From assembly GCA_002377695.1 (NCBI GenBank), contig DFQH01000001.1, positions 260,093 to 324,092 of the forward strand: DNA of 64,000 bases, in the 5' to 3' direction. Below are positions 54,093-62,776 of the stretch, one piece after another. A program made the position numbers and the translations under genes. How positions within the stretch are numbered: the first letter of the stretch is position 1; the number at the start of each line of letters is the position of its first letter. A model generated the notes under the pieces. The model did not search any database. It saw only the letters and a list, made by a program, of their open reading frames with translations, and was not told the DNA's origin. Source of the DNA: Citromicrobium sp. UBA3494 (lineage in GTDB: Bacteria > Pseudomonadota > Alphaproteobacteria > Sphingomonadales > Sphingomonadaceae).

Positions 54093-54289
54093 ATCCAGCG
54101 TCCCCTGATGGTCGCGTAGAGCCCCCAGCTTCCACCGATCAGCAGACCCAGCATGATCGGAGACATCCCCGACGGCGCCTCCCAGCCCCACACGGCCATG
54201 CTTTGTGCAACCAGCGGCGCGATGAAGCCGATGCCGAACAGAAACGGCATGATGGCGAACAGTTTCTCGAGGGCGACCTGCATGGCCAT
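54089..54289 (-). CDS. 66-residue two-span membrane protein coupled to the desaturase
   Basis: The short protein has hydrophobic segments at about 10-30 and 42-60 and ends in IRGRWI. Its stop overlaps the desaturase start as ATGA, which argues that it is translated and may act as a partner subunit or stabilising peptide of the desaturase. Tandem ATGs at 54289 and 54283 are possible starts. No family is recognised. Confidence 0.7.
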   Translation of the reverse strand: MAMQVALEKLFAIMPFLFGIGFIAPLVAQSMAVWGWEAPSGMSPIMLGLLIGGSWGLYATIRGRWI

Positions 54290-54469
54290 AACCTAACCTT
54301 AACCACGGAATCCCGCAAGACTCCGCGAGTCGTGGTGGTGAGTTGGGCAGAAATCGCGCGAGGGCTTGCACCGGACACCTGCCCATTCTAGCCATGCGGC
54401 TATTGGATTGCCGAAAAGAATGGCAACCCGTCGAATAGTCGTTCGGCGTATCTTGGGGGAGAAATAGGC
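54290..54469. promoter_or_regulatory. Divergent promoter region of hppA and the desaturase genes
   Basis: 180 bases between ATG 54289 and GTG 54470. A weak possible hppA promoter is TTGCAC at 54365 with TAGCCA 17 bases later. A GGGGGAG lies about eleven bases before the GTG start. No recognisable regulator site was found. Confidence 0.35.
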
Positions 54470-56575
54470 GTGGAACTCGTTCTCGTCGCGATTGGACTGG
54501 GCCTGCTGGCCATCATCTACGGAATATTCACGAGCCGCCAGGTTCTCGGTGCCGGAGCAGGCAACGAGAAAATGCAGGAGATCGCGGGCGCGATCCAGGA
54601 AGGCGCGCGCGCTTACCTGAACCGCCAGTACACCACCATCGCCATCGTCGGCGTCGTGGTCGCGGTGCTGGTTCTCGTCTTTCTCAGCTGGATCCCCGCT
54701 GTCGGCTTCCTGATCGGTGCCGTGCTTTCGGGCGCGGCGGGCTATATCGGAATGAACATCTCGGTGAAGGCCAACGTGCGCACGGCCGCTGCGGCACAAA
54801 GCGGCTTGCAGCAGGGCCTCACGCTGGCGTTCCGCGCAGGCGCGATCACCGGCATGCTGGTCGCAGGCCTCGCGCTGCTGGCGATCGCGGTGTTCTTCTA
54901 CATTCTGGCAGGCCCGATGGGCTTCGAGGCGAACAGCCGTGAAGTGGTCGACGGGCTCGTCGGCCTCGCCTTCGGTGCCTCGCTCATCTCGATCTTCGCG
55001 CGTCTGGGCGGCGGCATCTTCACCAAGGCGGCGGACGTGGGCGCAGACCTTGTCGGCAAGGTCGAGGCCGGTATCCCGGAGGATGACCCCCGCAACCCTG
55101 CGGTGATCGCGGACAATGTGGGCGACAATGTGGGCGACTGCGCGGGCATGGCCGCCGACCTGTTCGAAACCTACGTCGTCACCGTGGGGGCGACCATGGT
55201 TCTCACCGCCCTGCTGCTCACCACTGCGGGCGAGCTGCTGCTGCCGCTGATGTCCCTGCCGCTGCTGATCGGCGGCGCGTGCATCGTCACCTCGATCATC
55301 GGCACCTACTTCGTGAGGCTGGGCCGCAAGCAGAACATCATGGGCGCGATGTACAAGGGCTTCCTGGTGACCGCGATCCTCGCCATTCCGGCGATCTATG
55401 CCGTCACCGCATGGGCGCTGGGCGACATGGGGGCCGAGATCGGAGGCGGTGAGCTGACCACCTTCACCGGCATGGACCTGTTCTGGTCCGCCATGGTGGG
55501 CCTCGTCATCACGGGCCTGATCATCTGGATCACCGAGTACTACACCGGCACCGAGTACCGCCCGGTTCGCTCCATCGCCAAGGCATCGGAGACGGGCCAC
55601 GGCACCAATGTGATCCAGGGGCTTGCGATTTCGCTCGAAGCGACCGCGCTGCCCACGCTGGTGATCGTGGCGGGCATCATCGTGGCCTACATGCTCGCCG
55701 GTCTGATCGGCATCGCCTACGCGGCGACCGCGATGCTGGCGCTGGCCGGGATGGTCGTGGCGCTGGACGCCTATGGCCCCGTGACGGACAATGCTGGCGG
55801 CATCGCCGAGATGGCAGGTCTGGACGACTCGGTGCGCGAGAAGACCGACGCGCTGGATGCGGTTGGCAACACCACGAAAGCCGTGACCAAGGGCTATGCC
55901 ATCGGTTCGGCGGGCCTCGCCGCGCTGGTGCTGTTCGCCGCCTACACCACCGACATCGCGGAATATTTCCCGAACGCCGAAGTGAACTTCAGCCTCGAGA
56001 ATCCGTACGTGATCGTCGGCCTGCTGCTGGGCGCGCTGCTGCCCTACCTCTTCGGCGCCATGGGCATGACCGCCGTGGGCCGTGCCGCAGGCGACGTGGT
56101 GAAGGACGTGCGCGAGCAGTTCGCGGCGGACAAGGGCATCATGGATGGCACCTCGCGCCCCGATTATGCCCGTACGGTGGACCTGGTGACCAAGGCCGCG
56201 ATCAAGGAAATGATCGTGCCTTCGCTGCTGCCGGTCCTCGCGCCGATCGTGGTCTACTTCGTGATCACGCTGATCGCAGGGCAGGACAACGGTTTCGCGG
56301 CGCTGGGCGCGCTGCTGCTCGGCGTGATCGTCGGCGGGCTCTTCGTCGCGCTGTCCATGACCGCCGGTGGCGGCGCGTGGGACAACGCGAAGAAGTACAT
56401 CGAGGACGGCAACCACGGCGGCAAGGGGTCCGAGGCGCACAAGGCCGCAGTGACCGGCGACACCGTGGGCGATCCCTACAAGGACACCGCAGGCCCGGCG
56501 GTGAACCCGATGATCAAGATCACCAACATCGTCGCGCTGCTGCTGCTCGCGGCGCTGGCGGCGGGTGCAGCCTGA
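54470..56575 (+). CDS. hppA: Proton-translocating membrane pyrophosphatase, K+-independent type
   Basis: 701 residues from GTG 54470, with about 16 membrane spans. The pyrophosphate site is intact: [39 protein letters not shown] and [12 protein letters not shown]. Lys470 with Thr473 ([10 protein letters not shown]) is the signature of the K+-independent subtype, which pumps protons. It uses pyrophosphate to energise the inner membrane. It is divergent from the desaturase and is followed by a strong terminator. Confidence 0.96.
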   Translation: MELVLVAIGLGLLAIIYGIFTSRQVLGAGAGNEKMQEIAGAIQEGARAYLNRQYTTIAIVGVVVAVLVLVFLSWIPAVGFLIGAVLSGAAGYIGMNISVKANVRTAAAAQSGLQQGLTLAFRAGAITGMLVAGLALLAIAVFFYILAGPMGFEANSREVVDGLVGLAFGASLISIFARLGGGIFTKAADVGADLVGKVEAGIPEDDPRNPAVIADNVGDNVGDCAGMAADLFETYVVTVGATMVLTALLLTTAGELLLPLMSLPLLIGGACIVTSIIGTYFVRLGRKQNIMGAMYKGFLVTAILAIPAIYAVTAWALGDMGAEIGGGELTTFTGMDLFWSAMVGLVITGLIIWITEYYTGTEYRPVRSIAKASETGHGTNVIQGLAISLEATALPTLVIVAGIIVAYMLAGLIGIAYAATAMLALAGMVVALDAYGPVTDNAGGIAEMAGLDDSVREKTDALDAVGNTTKAVTKGYAIGSAGLAALVLFAAYTTDIAEYFPNAEVNFSLENPYVIVGLLLGALLPYLFGAMGMTAVGRAAGDVVKDVREQFAADKGIMDGTSRPDYARTVDLVTKAAIKEMIVPSLLPVLAPIVVYFVITLIAGQDNGFAALGALLLGVIVGGLFVALSMTAGGGAWDNAKKYIEDGNHGGKGSEAHKAAVTGDTVGDPYKDTAGPAVNPMIKITNIVALLLLAALAAGAA

Positions 56576-56605
56576 CCGAAAAAGGCAGGTACTCAACCGG
56601 TTACG

Positions 56606-56644
56606 AAGGGCGCGGCTCCACATAGGGGTCGCGCCCTTTTCTTT
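56606..56644 (+). terminator. hppA: Rho-independent terminator of hppA
   Basis: Stem arms aagggcgcg (56606-56614) and cgcgccctt (56630-56638) pair exactly and are followed by a T-rich tail ttttcttt, about 30 bases after the hppA stop. Confidence 0.85.
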
Positions 56645-56734
56645 GCCGCCCCGACTTAAGCAATTCTCAGGTTTTCGTAGCTAGGCTTAACGCCACGGTA
56701 AGGCTCGATCGACGGGAAAGGCGGCGCAGCTGCG

Positions 56735-57874
56735 ATGCTGGTGGATACGGATTTCGGCGATGCCAGCGGCCGTGCGCCCGGTCTGGAAGTCGCTTCGTGG
56801 AAGGAAGGAACGCCCGATCCCACGCAGTGGGACAGGCTGGCCCTTTCCGCGAGCGAGCCCAACCCCTTCTTCGAACGCTGGTTTCTGAAACCCTCGCTCG
56901 AAGCCTTCGACCCCGAGGGCAGCGTATCGCTTGCCCGATTGCGGTGCGGCGACCGACTGGTCGCGCTGGTCCCGATCAGGCTTTCGAGAAACTACTACGG
57001 GCGGCCTCTCCCGCATTTCTCCGTCTGGCTGCACGAGAACGCCTTCTGCGGCGTTCCCCTGATCGCGCGGGGGTTCGAGGCCATGTTCTGGTCCGCGCTC
57101 CTGCGCTGGGTCGACGAGCACGCGGGGATCGCCAGCTTCCTCCACCTGCCCGGATTGCCCGAAGGCTGCGCCCCGGACAGGGTACTTGCCGAGCTCGCCT
57201 GCGAGAGCGGACGCCCGCTCGGCACGGTCGAGCGGGAAGCGCGTGCCCTGCTCTCCTCCGAACTCGCTCCGGAAGACTATTACGAACAGTCCCTGCCGAA
57301 CAAGAAGCGCAAGGAATTGCGGCGCCAGGCGCGCCGGCTGGGCGAACAGGGCAGCGTGACCGTGGAACGAGCGACGCACGAAGCGCAGATCGCCCCGTGG
57401 GCCGATGCGTTTCTGGAACTCGAAGCCGCCAGCTGGAAAGGGCGCGCGGGTTCCTCGCTCGCCAACGAACCCTCGCGCGCACAATTCTTCCGCGACACGC
57501 TGACCGGCGCGGCAGCGCAAGGGCGTGTCGAAGGATTGTCGATACGGCTCGATGGCGAACCGATCGCAATGCTGGTCACTTTCCTGACCCCGCCGGGCAG
57601 CTTCAGCTTCAAGACCGCCTTCGACGAACGCTTTGCGAAATATTCGCCGGGGGTCTTGCTGCAGAAGGAAAATCTGGATCTGCTCGAACACGGCGAAATC
57701 GCCTGGTGCGATAGCTGTGCGGCGCCGGATCACCCCATGATCGACCATTTCTGGCGCGAACAGCGCAGCCTCGTCTCGCGCAATGTCGCGATAGGCGGGC
57801 ACCTGCGCCGCGCCATCGGAAGCCGCCTGATCTCATACGAAAGCCGCAGACTGGAAAGGTGCGTTGCCTCATGA
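56735..57874 (+). CDS. GNAT/FemAB-like acyltransferase (first gene of a coupled trio)
   Basis: 379 residues. The arrangement is that of BioF2-like/CelD-type acetyltransferases (PF13480): an N-terminal half with ARLRCGDRLVALVPIRLSRN, then LPNKKRKELRRQARRLGEQG, the middle EAASWKGRAGSSLANEPSRA, and the acyl-transfer strand GSFSFKTAFDERFAKYSPG. Enzymes of this type often add acyl or aminoacyl groups to polysaccharides, lipids or peptides. Its stop overlaps the next start as ATGA. The acceptor is unknown. Confidence 0.82.
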   Translation: MLVDTDFGDASGRAPGLEVASWKEGTPDPTQWDRLALSASEPNPFFERWFLKPSLEAFDPEGSVSLARLRCGDRLVALVPIRLSRNYYGRPLPHFSVWLHENAFCGVPLIARGFEAMFWSALLRWVDEHAGIASFLHLPGLPEGCAPDRVLAELACESGRPLGTVEREARALLSSELAPEDYYEQSLPNKKRKELRRQARRLGEQGSVTVERATHEAQIAPWADAFLELEAASWKGRAGSSLANEPSRAQFFRDTLTGAAAQGRVEGLSIRLDGEPIAMLVTFLTPPGSFSFKTAFDERFAKYSPGVLLQKENLDLLEHGEIAWCDSCAAPDHPMIDHFWREQRSLVSRNVAIGGHLRRAIGSRLISYESRRLERCVAS

Positions 57875-58779
57875 ATGCCGTGACGAATATCGCAAACGAT
57901 ACCACCGCAGGTCCCGAAGGCCAGGTATTCCCGGAGGAGGCGCGCACCGCCTTTGCCGCCGCCTATCCCGAACAGCCGCTGGTGATCCCGCATCGGCTAC
58001 GCGACCATCCGCTGCTGGGGCTGGACGCGCTCGCCGACCTCGCCGGGCGGCTGCCGGAGAGCTCCATCGAGTATAATCGCGGCGATCTGCCGATCGGAAT
58101 CGACGGAAAACCGGGCGCGACCGGTCTCTCCATCACCGACACGATCCACCGCATAGCGGAGACGAACAGCTGGGCGGCGGTCAAGAATATCGAGCAGGAC
58201 GCGGGCTATCGCACGCTACTGCACGAACTGCTGGAAGAGCTGCGGCCCGCCATCGAGGCGAAGACCGGCGCAATGCTTCACCCGCAAGGTTTCGTGTTCA
58301 TTTCCAGCCCCGATGCAGTGACGCCCTATCACTTCGATCCGGAGCACAATATCCTGCTCCAGATCACAGGCAGCAAGGTGATGACCCAGTTCCCGGCGGG
58401 CGATGGCCGCTACGCGCCTGACTGGATGCACGAAAGCTATCACCTCGGCGGACCGCGAGAGCTGACCTGGAGCGACGAACTTGCAACGGGGGGCAGCGAA
58501 TATGCCATCGGCCCCGGCGAAGCGCTGTTCGTTCCCGTGATGGCGCCGCACTTCGTGAAGAACGGCCCGGCAAGCTCGATCTCGCTGTCGATCACCTGGC
58601 GATCCGACTGGAGCTATGACGAAGCCGGCGCGCGCTGCTTCAACGCGATCCTGCGCAAGGCTGGCATGGAACCTGCCCCGCCCAAGCGCTGGCCAGGCTC
58701 CAACCGGATGAAATGCGTCGGCTTTCGCGCCTATCGCAAGCTGTTCGGTCCGCCCGCGCCGCCGCTCGCCCCGAAATGA
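57871..58779 (+). CDS. JmjC/cupin_8-type 2-oxoglutarate and iron dependent oxygenase-like protein (middle gene)
   Basis: 302 residues from ATG 57871. The metal triad appears as His154 and Asp156 in AVTPYHFDPEHNILLQ and His227 in VPVMAPHFVKNG, with the 2-oxoglutarate-binding strand region ISLSITWRSDW following. This is the HxD...H arrangement of the JmjC/cupin_8 oxygenases, which hydroxylate proteins or small molecules. It is coupled to an acyltransferase gene on both sides. The target is unknown. Confidence 0.85.
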   Translation: MNAVTNIANDTTAGPEGQVFPEEARTAFAAAYPEQPLVIPHRLRDHPLLGLDALADLAGRLPESSIEYNRGDLPIGIDGKPGATGLSITDTIHRIAETNSWAAVKNIEQDAGYRTLLHELLEELRPAIEAKTGAMLHPQGFVFISSPDAVTPYHFDPEHNILLQITGSKVMTQFPAGDGRYAPDWMHESYHLGGPRELTWSDELATGGSEYAIGPGEALFVPVMAPHFVKNGPASSISLSITWRSDWSYDEAGARCFNAILRKAGMEPAPPKRWPGSNRMKCVGFRAYRKLFGPPAPPLAPK

Positions 58780-59813
58780 ACGCGCTCAGCCATCCGACCC
58801 AAGGCGACGCCACAGGCTCCGCCATCGACGCACTGGCCCACGCCGACGATCCGCGCCGCGCCTTCCTGCGCGAGCGATGGTTCAGCGCCGTCGACGATCC
58901 GAGTTTCCGCACGCACATCCTTGCGGGGAGTGACGGGCGCCCGTTGCTGGGCCTGGCCCTGGTCTCCAGGTCTTTCGGTCCGCTCTCCATCGCGCAGGCC
59001 GCCGGCGCCTATTGGCCGTTCCGCGGGCTTCCCATGCCCAGCGACACGAGCGCGAAAACGCTCACGGAAGCGCTGCGACAGCGCGGCGCGCGCGATGCGC
59101 TTGGCATGGCATGGCGGCTCGGCCCCGTGATAGCCAACGATCCGTCGGTGGACACATTGCGCCAAGCGGCAGTCCATGCAGGCTGGCATTGCGTCGAGCG
59201 GCCCGTGGGATCGCTCTTCTGCCTCGATCTGGTCGCCCTGCGCGCGTCGGGCACGTGGCCGTCGACCAAGGGCAAGCAGAAAGACCGCTGGCGTGTCCGC
59301 CAGCTCGAAAAGACCGGCCCTGTCAGCATCACGACCTATACCGGGCTCGACTGGAGCGCGCAGGATCGCGATGCCATTGCGCAGATCGAGGCTGCATCAT
59401 GGGTCGGCCAGCTCGAACAGGGTGGCGATACCAAGTTCCACGACCCGGAGCTGCGCCGCTATTGGGAGCGCGTCAGCGAGGACCCGGCCGTCGCCGCGAT
59501 GATCCGGGGGCATATCCTGTGGGTGGGTGAAACCCCTGCCGCCTTCACCTTCGGGCTGGAAACGGGCGACACGCGCTATTGCATCGCCAATAATTTCGAC
59601 CGGCAATTCAACAAGTTCAGCCCCGGCCGCGTGCTGCTCTACCACGATTTCGAGGATGCGGCGGACCGGGGGTTCGCGCGGATCGACTGGGGGCTCGGCG
59701 ATGGTGGCTACAAGAGCCAGATGGGCGCGCACGAGGATGCTTCGGTCGTGGACCTGCTGTTCGTGCGCAACCCGCTGGTGGCCCGGATCGCCGCCCCGAT
59801 CTGGCGCCGCTGA
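58776..59813 (+). CDS. GNAT/FemAB-like acyltransferase (third gene of the trio)
   Basis: 345 residues from ATG 58776. It shares the two-part layout of the first gene: KGKQKDRWRVRQLEKTGPVS, EAASWVGQLEQGGDTKFHD, then FGLETGDTRYCIANNFDRQF, NKFSPGRVLLYHDFEDAADR and the active loop RIDWGLGDGGYKSQMGA. The two acyltransferases are paralogues by this layout. The overlap with the middle gene is ATGA. A role in modifying a cell-surface polymer or peptide is inference. Confidence 0.82.
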   Translation: MNALSHPTQGDATGSAIDALAHADDPRRAFLRERWFSAVDDPSFRTHILAGSDGRPLLGLALVSRSFGPLSIAQAAGAYWPFRGLPMPSDTSAKTLTEALRQRGARDALGMAWRLGPVIANDPSVDTLRQAAVHAGWHCVERPVGSLFCLDLVALRASGTWPSTKGKQKDRWRVRQLEKTGPVSITTYTGLDWSAQDRDAIAQIEAASWVGQLEQGGDTKFHDPELRRYWERVSEDPAVAAMIRGHILWVGETPAAFTFGLETGDTRYCIANNFDRQFNKFSPGRVLLYHDFEDAADRGFARIDWGLGDGGYKSQMGAHEDASVVDLLFVRNPLVARIAAPIWRR

Positions 59814-59975
59814 CAAGCGCGACCACGGCAGAGCATCGTCCAGGATCGACGGGCGCATCTCCGTATGGCTCCCTGTCCATTGTTCGATCGTTTCGCGGGT
59901 CGAATATCCCGGATTGCCCCTGTCCGGCGCTAACCTGCGTTGATTTTGCCTGCGCGAGCCCGCAAGGGACACCCC

Positions 59976-60911
59976 ATGCCTTCTGATACCACTGCCGCGC
60001 CGCACGATGCCCCCTCCCCGCAGGACCTCACCGATGATCTGGTGAAACTGCTGAGCCCCGTCCGCGAAGGCGAGGACCGGTTTACCGGCCCGGCCCAGCC
60101 GGGCGGCCAGGGTCGCGTGTTCGGCGGCCAGGTCATCGCGCAGGCCCTGCAGGCGGCGCAGGCCACTATCGGCGAAGACAAGCAGGCGCATTCGCTGCAT
60201 GCCTACTTCCTGCGCGGGGGCGAGGAAGGCCCGCCGATCGACTACGCGACAGAGCGCGATTTCGACGGGCGCAGCTTCGCCAACCGGCGGGTGGTGGCAA
60301 GCCAGGGTGGCACGCCCATTCTCAACCTCACCGCCAGCTTTCAGGCCCCGGAGGAAGGCCTGTCGCATCAGGCGGCACCCATGCCCGACGTCCCGGATCC
60401 CGAGGGCCTCGTGACGGACGACGAGGTGCGCGCGAAGGCGCTGGAAGCATTCGGAGAGAAGATGTCGGCGGGCCAGCGCGCCCTGATGATGCGCCCCCGG
60501 CCCATCGAAATGCGGTCCAGCGGGCGGCACCAGTGGCTCAACCCCGAACCGCGCGAACCGCACAGCTTCAGCTGGTTCAAGACGGTCGGCGGCCTGCCCG
60601 ACGATCCTGCGCTGCACCGCGCGGTGATCGCCTATGCCAGCGACTATACCCTGCTGGGCACCGCCGTCCTGCCCCATGGCCTCTCGTGGATGAGGGGGGA
60701 ACTGATAAGTGCCAGCCTCGATCATGCGATATGGTTCCATGCACCGGCGCGCGCGGACGAGTGGCTGCTGTACGAAACCGACAGCCCATGGTCGGGCAGC
60801 GGCCGCGGATACAACCGGGGGCGTATCTTCACGCGCGACGGCGTGCTTGTCGCCAGCACCGCCCAGGAAGGCATGATCCGTCAGGCGCGCCGCAAGTCGG
60901 GTTCCGAATAA
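59976..60911 (+). CDS. tesB: Acyl-CoA thioesterase II
   Basis: 311 residues from ATG 59976. Two hotdog domains are seen, with GGQGRVFGGQVIAQALQAAQ and SLHAYFLRGGEEGPPIDY in the first and FSWFKTVGGLPDD, IAYASDYTLLGTAVLPH and SLDHAIWFHAP in the second. The catalytic Asp-Gln pair is in YASDYTLLG and STAQEGMIRQ. It releases free fatty acids from acyl-CoA. Confidence 0.93.
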   Translation: MPSDTTAAPHDAPSPQDLTDDLVKLLSPVREGEDRFTGPAQPGGQGRVFGGQVIAQALQAAQATIGEDKQAHSLHAYFLRGGEEGPPIDYATERDFDGRSFANRRVVASQGGTPILNLTASFQAPEEGLSHQAAPMPDVPDPEGLVTDDEVRAKALEAFGEKMSAGQRALMMRPRPIEMRSSGRHQWLNPEPREPHSFSWFKTVGGLPDDPALHRAVIAYASDYTLLGTAVLPHGLSWMRGELISASLDHAIWFHAPARADEWLLYETDSPWSGSGRGYNRGRIFTRDGVLVASTAQEGMIRQARRKSGSE

Positions 60912-60959
60912 GCCTTTGTCAGATCCGGAACGAGCTGGCTCAAGCTCCGTTCGGCTTGC

Positions 60960-61685
60960 ATGGATTTTGAAAAACAGCAGCAGGCCTTCCGCACCTCCAA
61001 GCCGTCCCTGATCGGGCGCGGGTTCGAGAAGATCACCAATCCGGTAGGCGGGGCGGTCGCGGGCCTGGTCCCCAACAGCCTCGTGCGCGGGGTTCTGCAG
61101 GGCATGGACCGGGCGATCGGAACGCCGCAGCTGATCAAGTTCGACCACGACCTGACCGATCTGAAGGCCTGTCACGACGCAGCCGAGCGGGTCGCCATCG
61201 CCACCCGCGCCATCAGCGGGACGACCGGCGCGGCATCGGGCATAGGCGGCATCCTGACCATGGGGCTCGACATTCCGGCCACCATCGCGCTGGCGCTACG
61301 CTGCATCCGCGATACGGGCCGCGCCTATGGCTACGACGGGAAGGGCGCGCGCGAGCGGCTGTTCCGTCTGCAGGTGCTCGAACTGGCCAGCCTGAACGAC
61401 CGCGACCAGAAGGCAGAGAGGATCGCGGTCCTGGAAGCCGGAATCGCGGCCGACGGGAGCCTGACGGAGATTTCTACGGACGATATCGAACCGATCATCG
61501 AACAGGCGGTGGAACGCGTATCGCGTGCGCTCGCCATCGCACTTTTCCGCCGCCGGGTGGGCGCGGTCGTCCCGCTGGTGGGCTCGGTGATCGGTGGCGC
61601 GGTGAACGTTTCCTTCCAGGGGGACGTGGGTGAGGCAGCGCGCTTCGCCTTCCAGGAACGCCGTCTGCGCGCCGGCAAGGCCTGA
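60960..61685 (+). CDS. EcsC-family protein
   Basis: 241 residues. Family pattern (PF12787) is visible in GISGTTGAASGIGGILTMGLD-like glycine-rich segments, IPATIALALRCIRDTGRAYGY and the C-terminal VGAVVPLVGSVIGGAVNVSF. EcsC proteins are membrane-associated and poorly understood; some are linked to ABC transport. It starts 48 bases after tesB. Confidence 0.82.
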   Translation: MDFEKQQQAFRTSKPSLIGRGFEKITNPVGGAVAGLVPNSLVRGVLQGMDRAIGTPQLIKFDHDLTDLKACHDAAERVAIATRAISGTTGAASGIGGILTMGLDIPATIALALRCIRDTGRAYGYDGKGARERLFRLQVLELASLNDRDQKAERIAVLEAGIAADGSLTEISTDDIEPIIEQAVERVSRALAIALFRRRVGAVVPLVGSVIGGAVNVSFQGDVGEAARFAFQERRLRAGKA

Positions 61686-61689
61686 TCGT

Positions 61690-62703
61690 TCAGTCGCGCC
61701 GCCGCAGCCGCGCGGTGGCGAATTCCCAAATCGTATGCGGCTGCCGATGGTCGGGAATTCCGGTCACGATCGGCTTTCCGTCGGGCGCCTCATACGTCCC
61801 GAACATCTTGTCGAAAACGACCAGCAGACCGCTGTAATTGCGGTCGAAGTACTTGGGATCCATGCTGTGATGGGTCCGGTGAAAATTGCGGTCGACGATG
61901 ATCTTGCCAAGCGGCCCCAGGCTCAAAGGCGCGCGGGTATGGTGAAGCTGGCCGTAGACCGTTTCCAGCGCGACCAGGACGGCAAATGTCTGGTATTCGA
62001 ACCCGATCAGCGCCGCCATGATGATTGTAGCGGCCCTGCCCACCAGATCGTCGACCGGATGAACGATATTGGTCACCGCATCCAGATCCTCGATGCTGTG
62101 ATGGACGGCATGGAAATGCCACAGGAACGGAATTTCGTGGCTGGCGCGGTGCTTCCAGTAGTTGAAGAAGCCCTTGATGACGATGAAGAGCAGCGCCAGC
62201 ACGATGTCGAACACGAAGCGCAGGCTTTCCGGCAGGGCGTCGGTTCGCAACGCCAGGAGCGGATCGAACAGGCCCATCGGCAGGACCATCTGGATATAGG
62301 GATTGGCGAAGAAGTAGAAGCCCACCATGCCGACGTGGATCGCGACGATGAAGCCGATCCATCTCACGCTTTTCGGCCAGCCGACCAGCACGGTTTCCAG
62401 CGCGAACCACGCCCCGATGATGATGAGCGCATTGCTCGCCAGCAACAGGCCCCATCCGGCAACGCTCAGCCCCCCGAGAGCGAAGCCCGCTACTCCACCT
62501 TGTGCGAAATACCGCGAGGCGAGCCCGGACAGTTCGCCAAGCATTTCAGCGCGCCATTCACCGGTTAGCGCCGGGATAAGGGCCACCGCGATGGCGAAAG
62601 CGGCCGCAAGCCATAGGATCGCGCGCGCGTCGCCCTCTTCTTCGGACGCCACGATGCCGCGAAATTCGCGGACAGCCGAACGGAATGGCCTCGCCCCCAA
62701 CAT
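61690..62703 (-). CDS. Sterol desaturase-family (fatty acid hydroxylase) membrane protein
   Basis: 337 residues from ATG 62703 (GTG 62709 is the other option). Histidine clusters for a diiron site are HRASHEIPFLWHFHAVHHS, HHTRA and NFHRTHHSMDP, the family pattern of PF04116 hydroxylases. Five to six hydrophobic segments are in the N-terminal half. The reaction, C4-type hydroxylation of lipids or carotenoids, cannot be told. It converges on the EcsC-family gene with four bases between the stops. Confidence 0.9.
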   Translation of the reverse strand: MLGARPFRSAVREFRGIVASEEEGDARAILWLAAAFAIAVALIPALTGEWRAEMLGELSGLASRYFAQGGVAGFALGGLSVAGWGLLLASNALIIIGAWFALETVLVGWPKSVRWIGFIVAIHVGMVGFYFFANPYIQMVLPMGLFDPLLALRTDALPESLRFVFDIVLALLFIVIKGFFNYWKHRASHEIPFLWHFHAVHHSIEDLDAVTNIVHPVDDLVGRAATIIMAALIGFEYQTFAVLVALETVYGQLHHTRAPLSLGPLGKIIVDRNFHRTHHSMDPKYFDRNYSGLLVVFDKMFGTYEAPDGKPIVTGIPDHRQPHTIWEFATARLRRRD

Positions 62704-62776
62704 GACCACGCATGATAGAGGATAATCACGCGATGGGTCCAGACATCACAGCGGGCGCCTTCACCCGGGCGCGCTC

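Noticed and set aside
54299..56623. 774-codon open frame on the minus strand
   Set aside because: Antisense to hppA, with Arg/His-rich composition and no family likeness; hppA has all its motifs.
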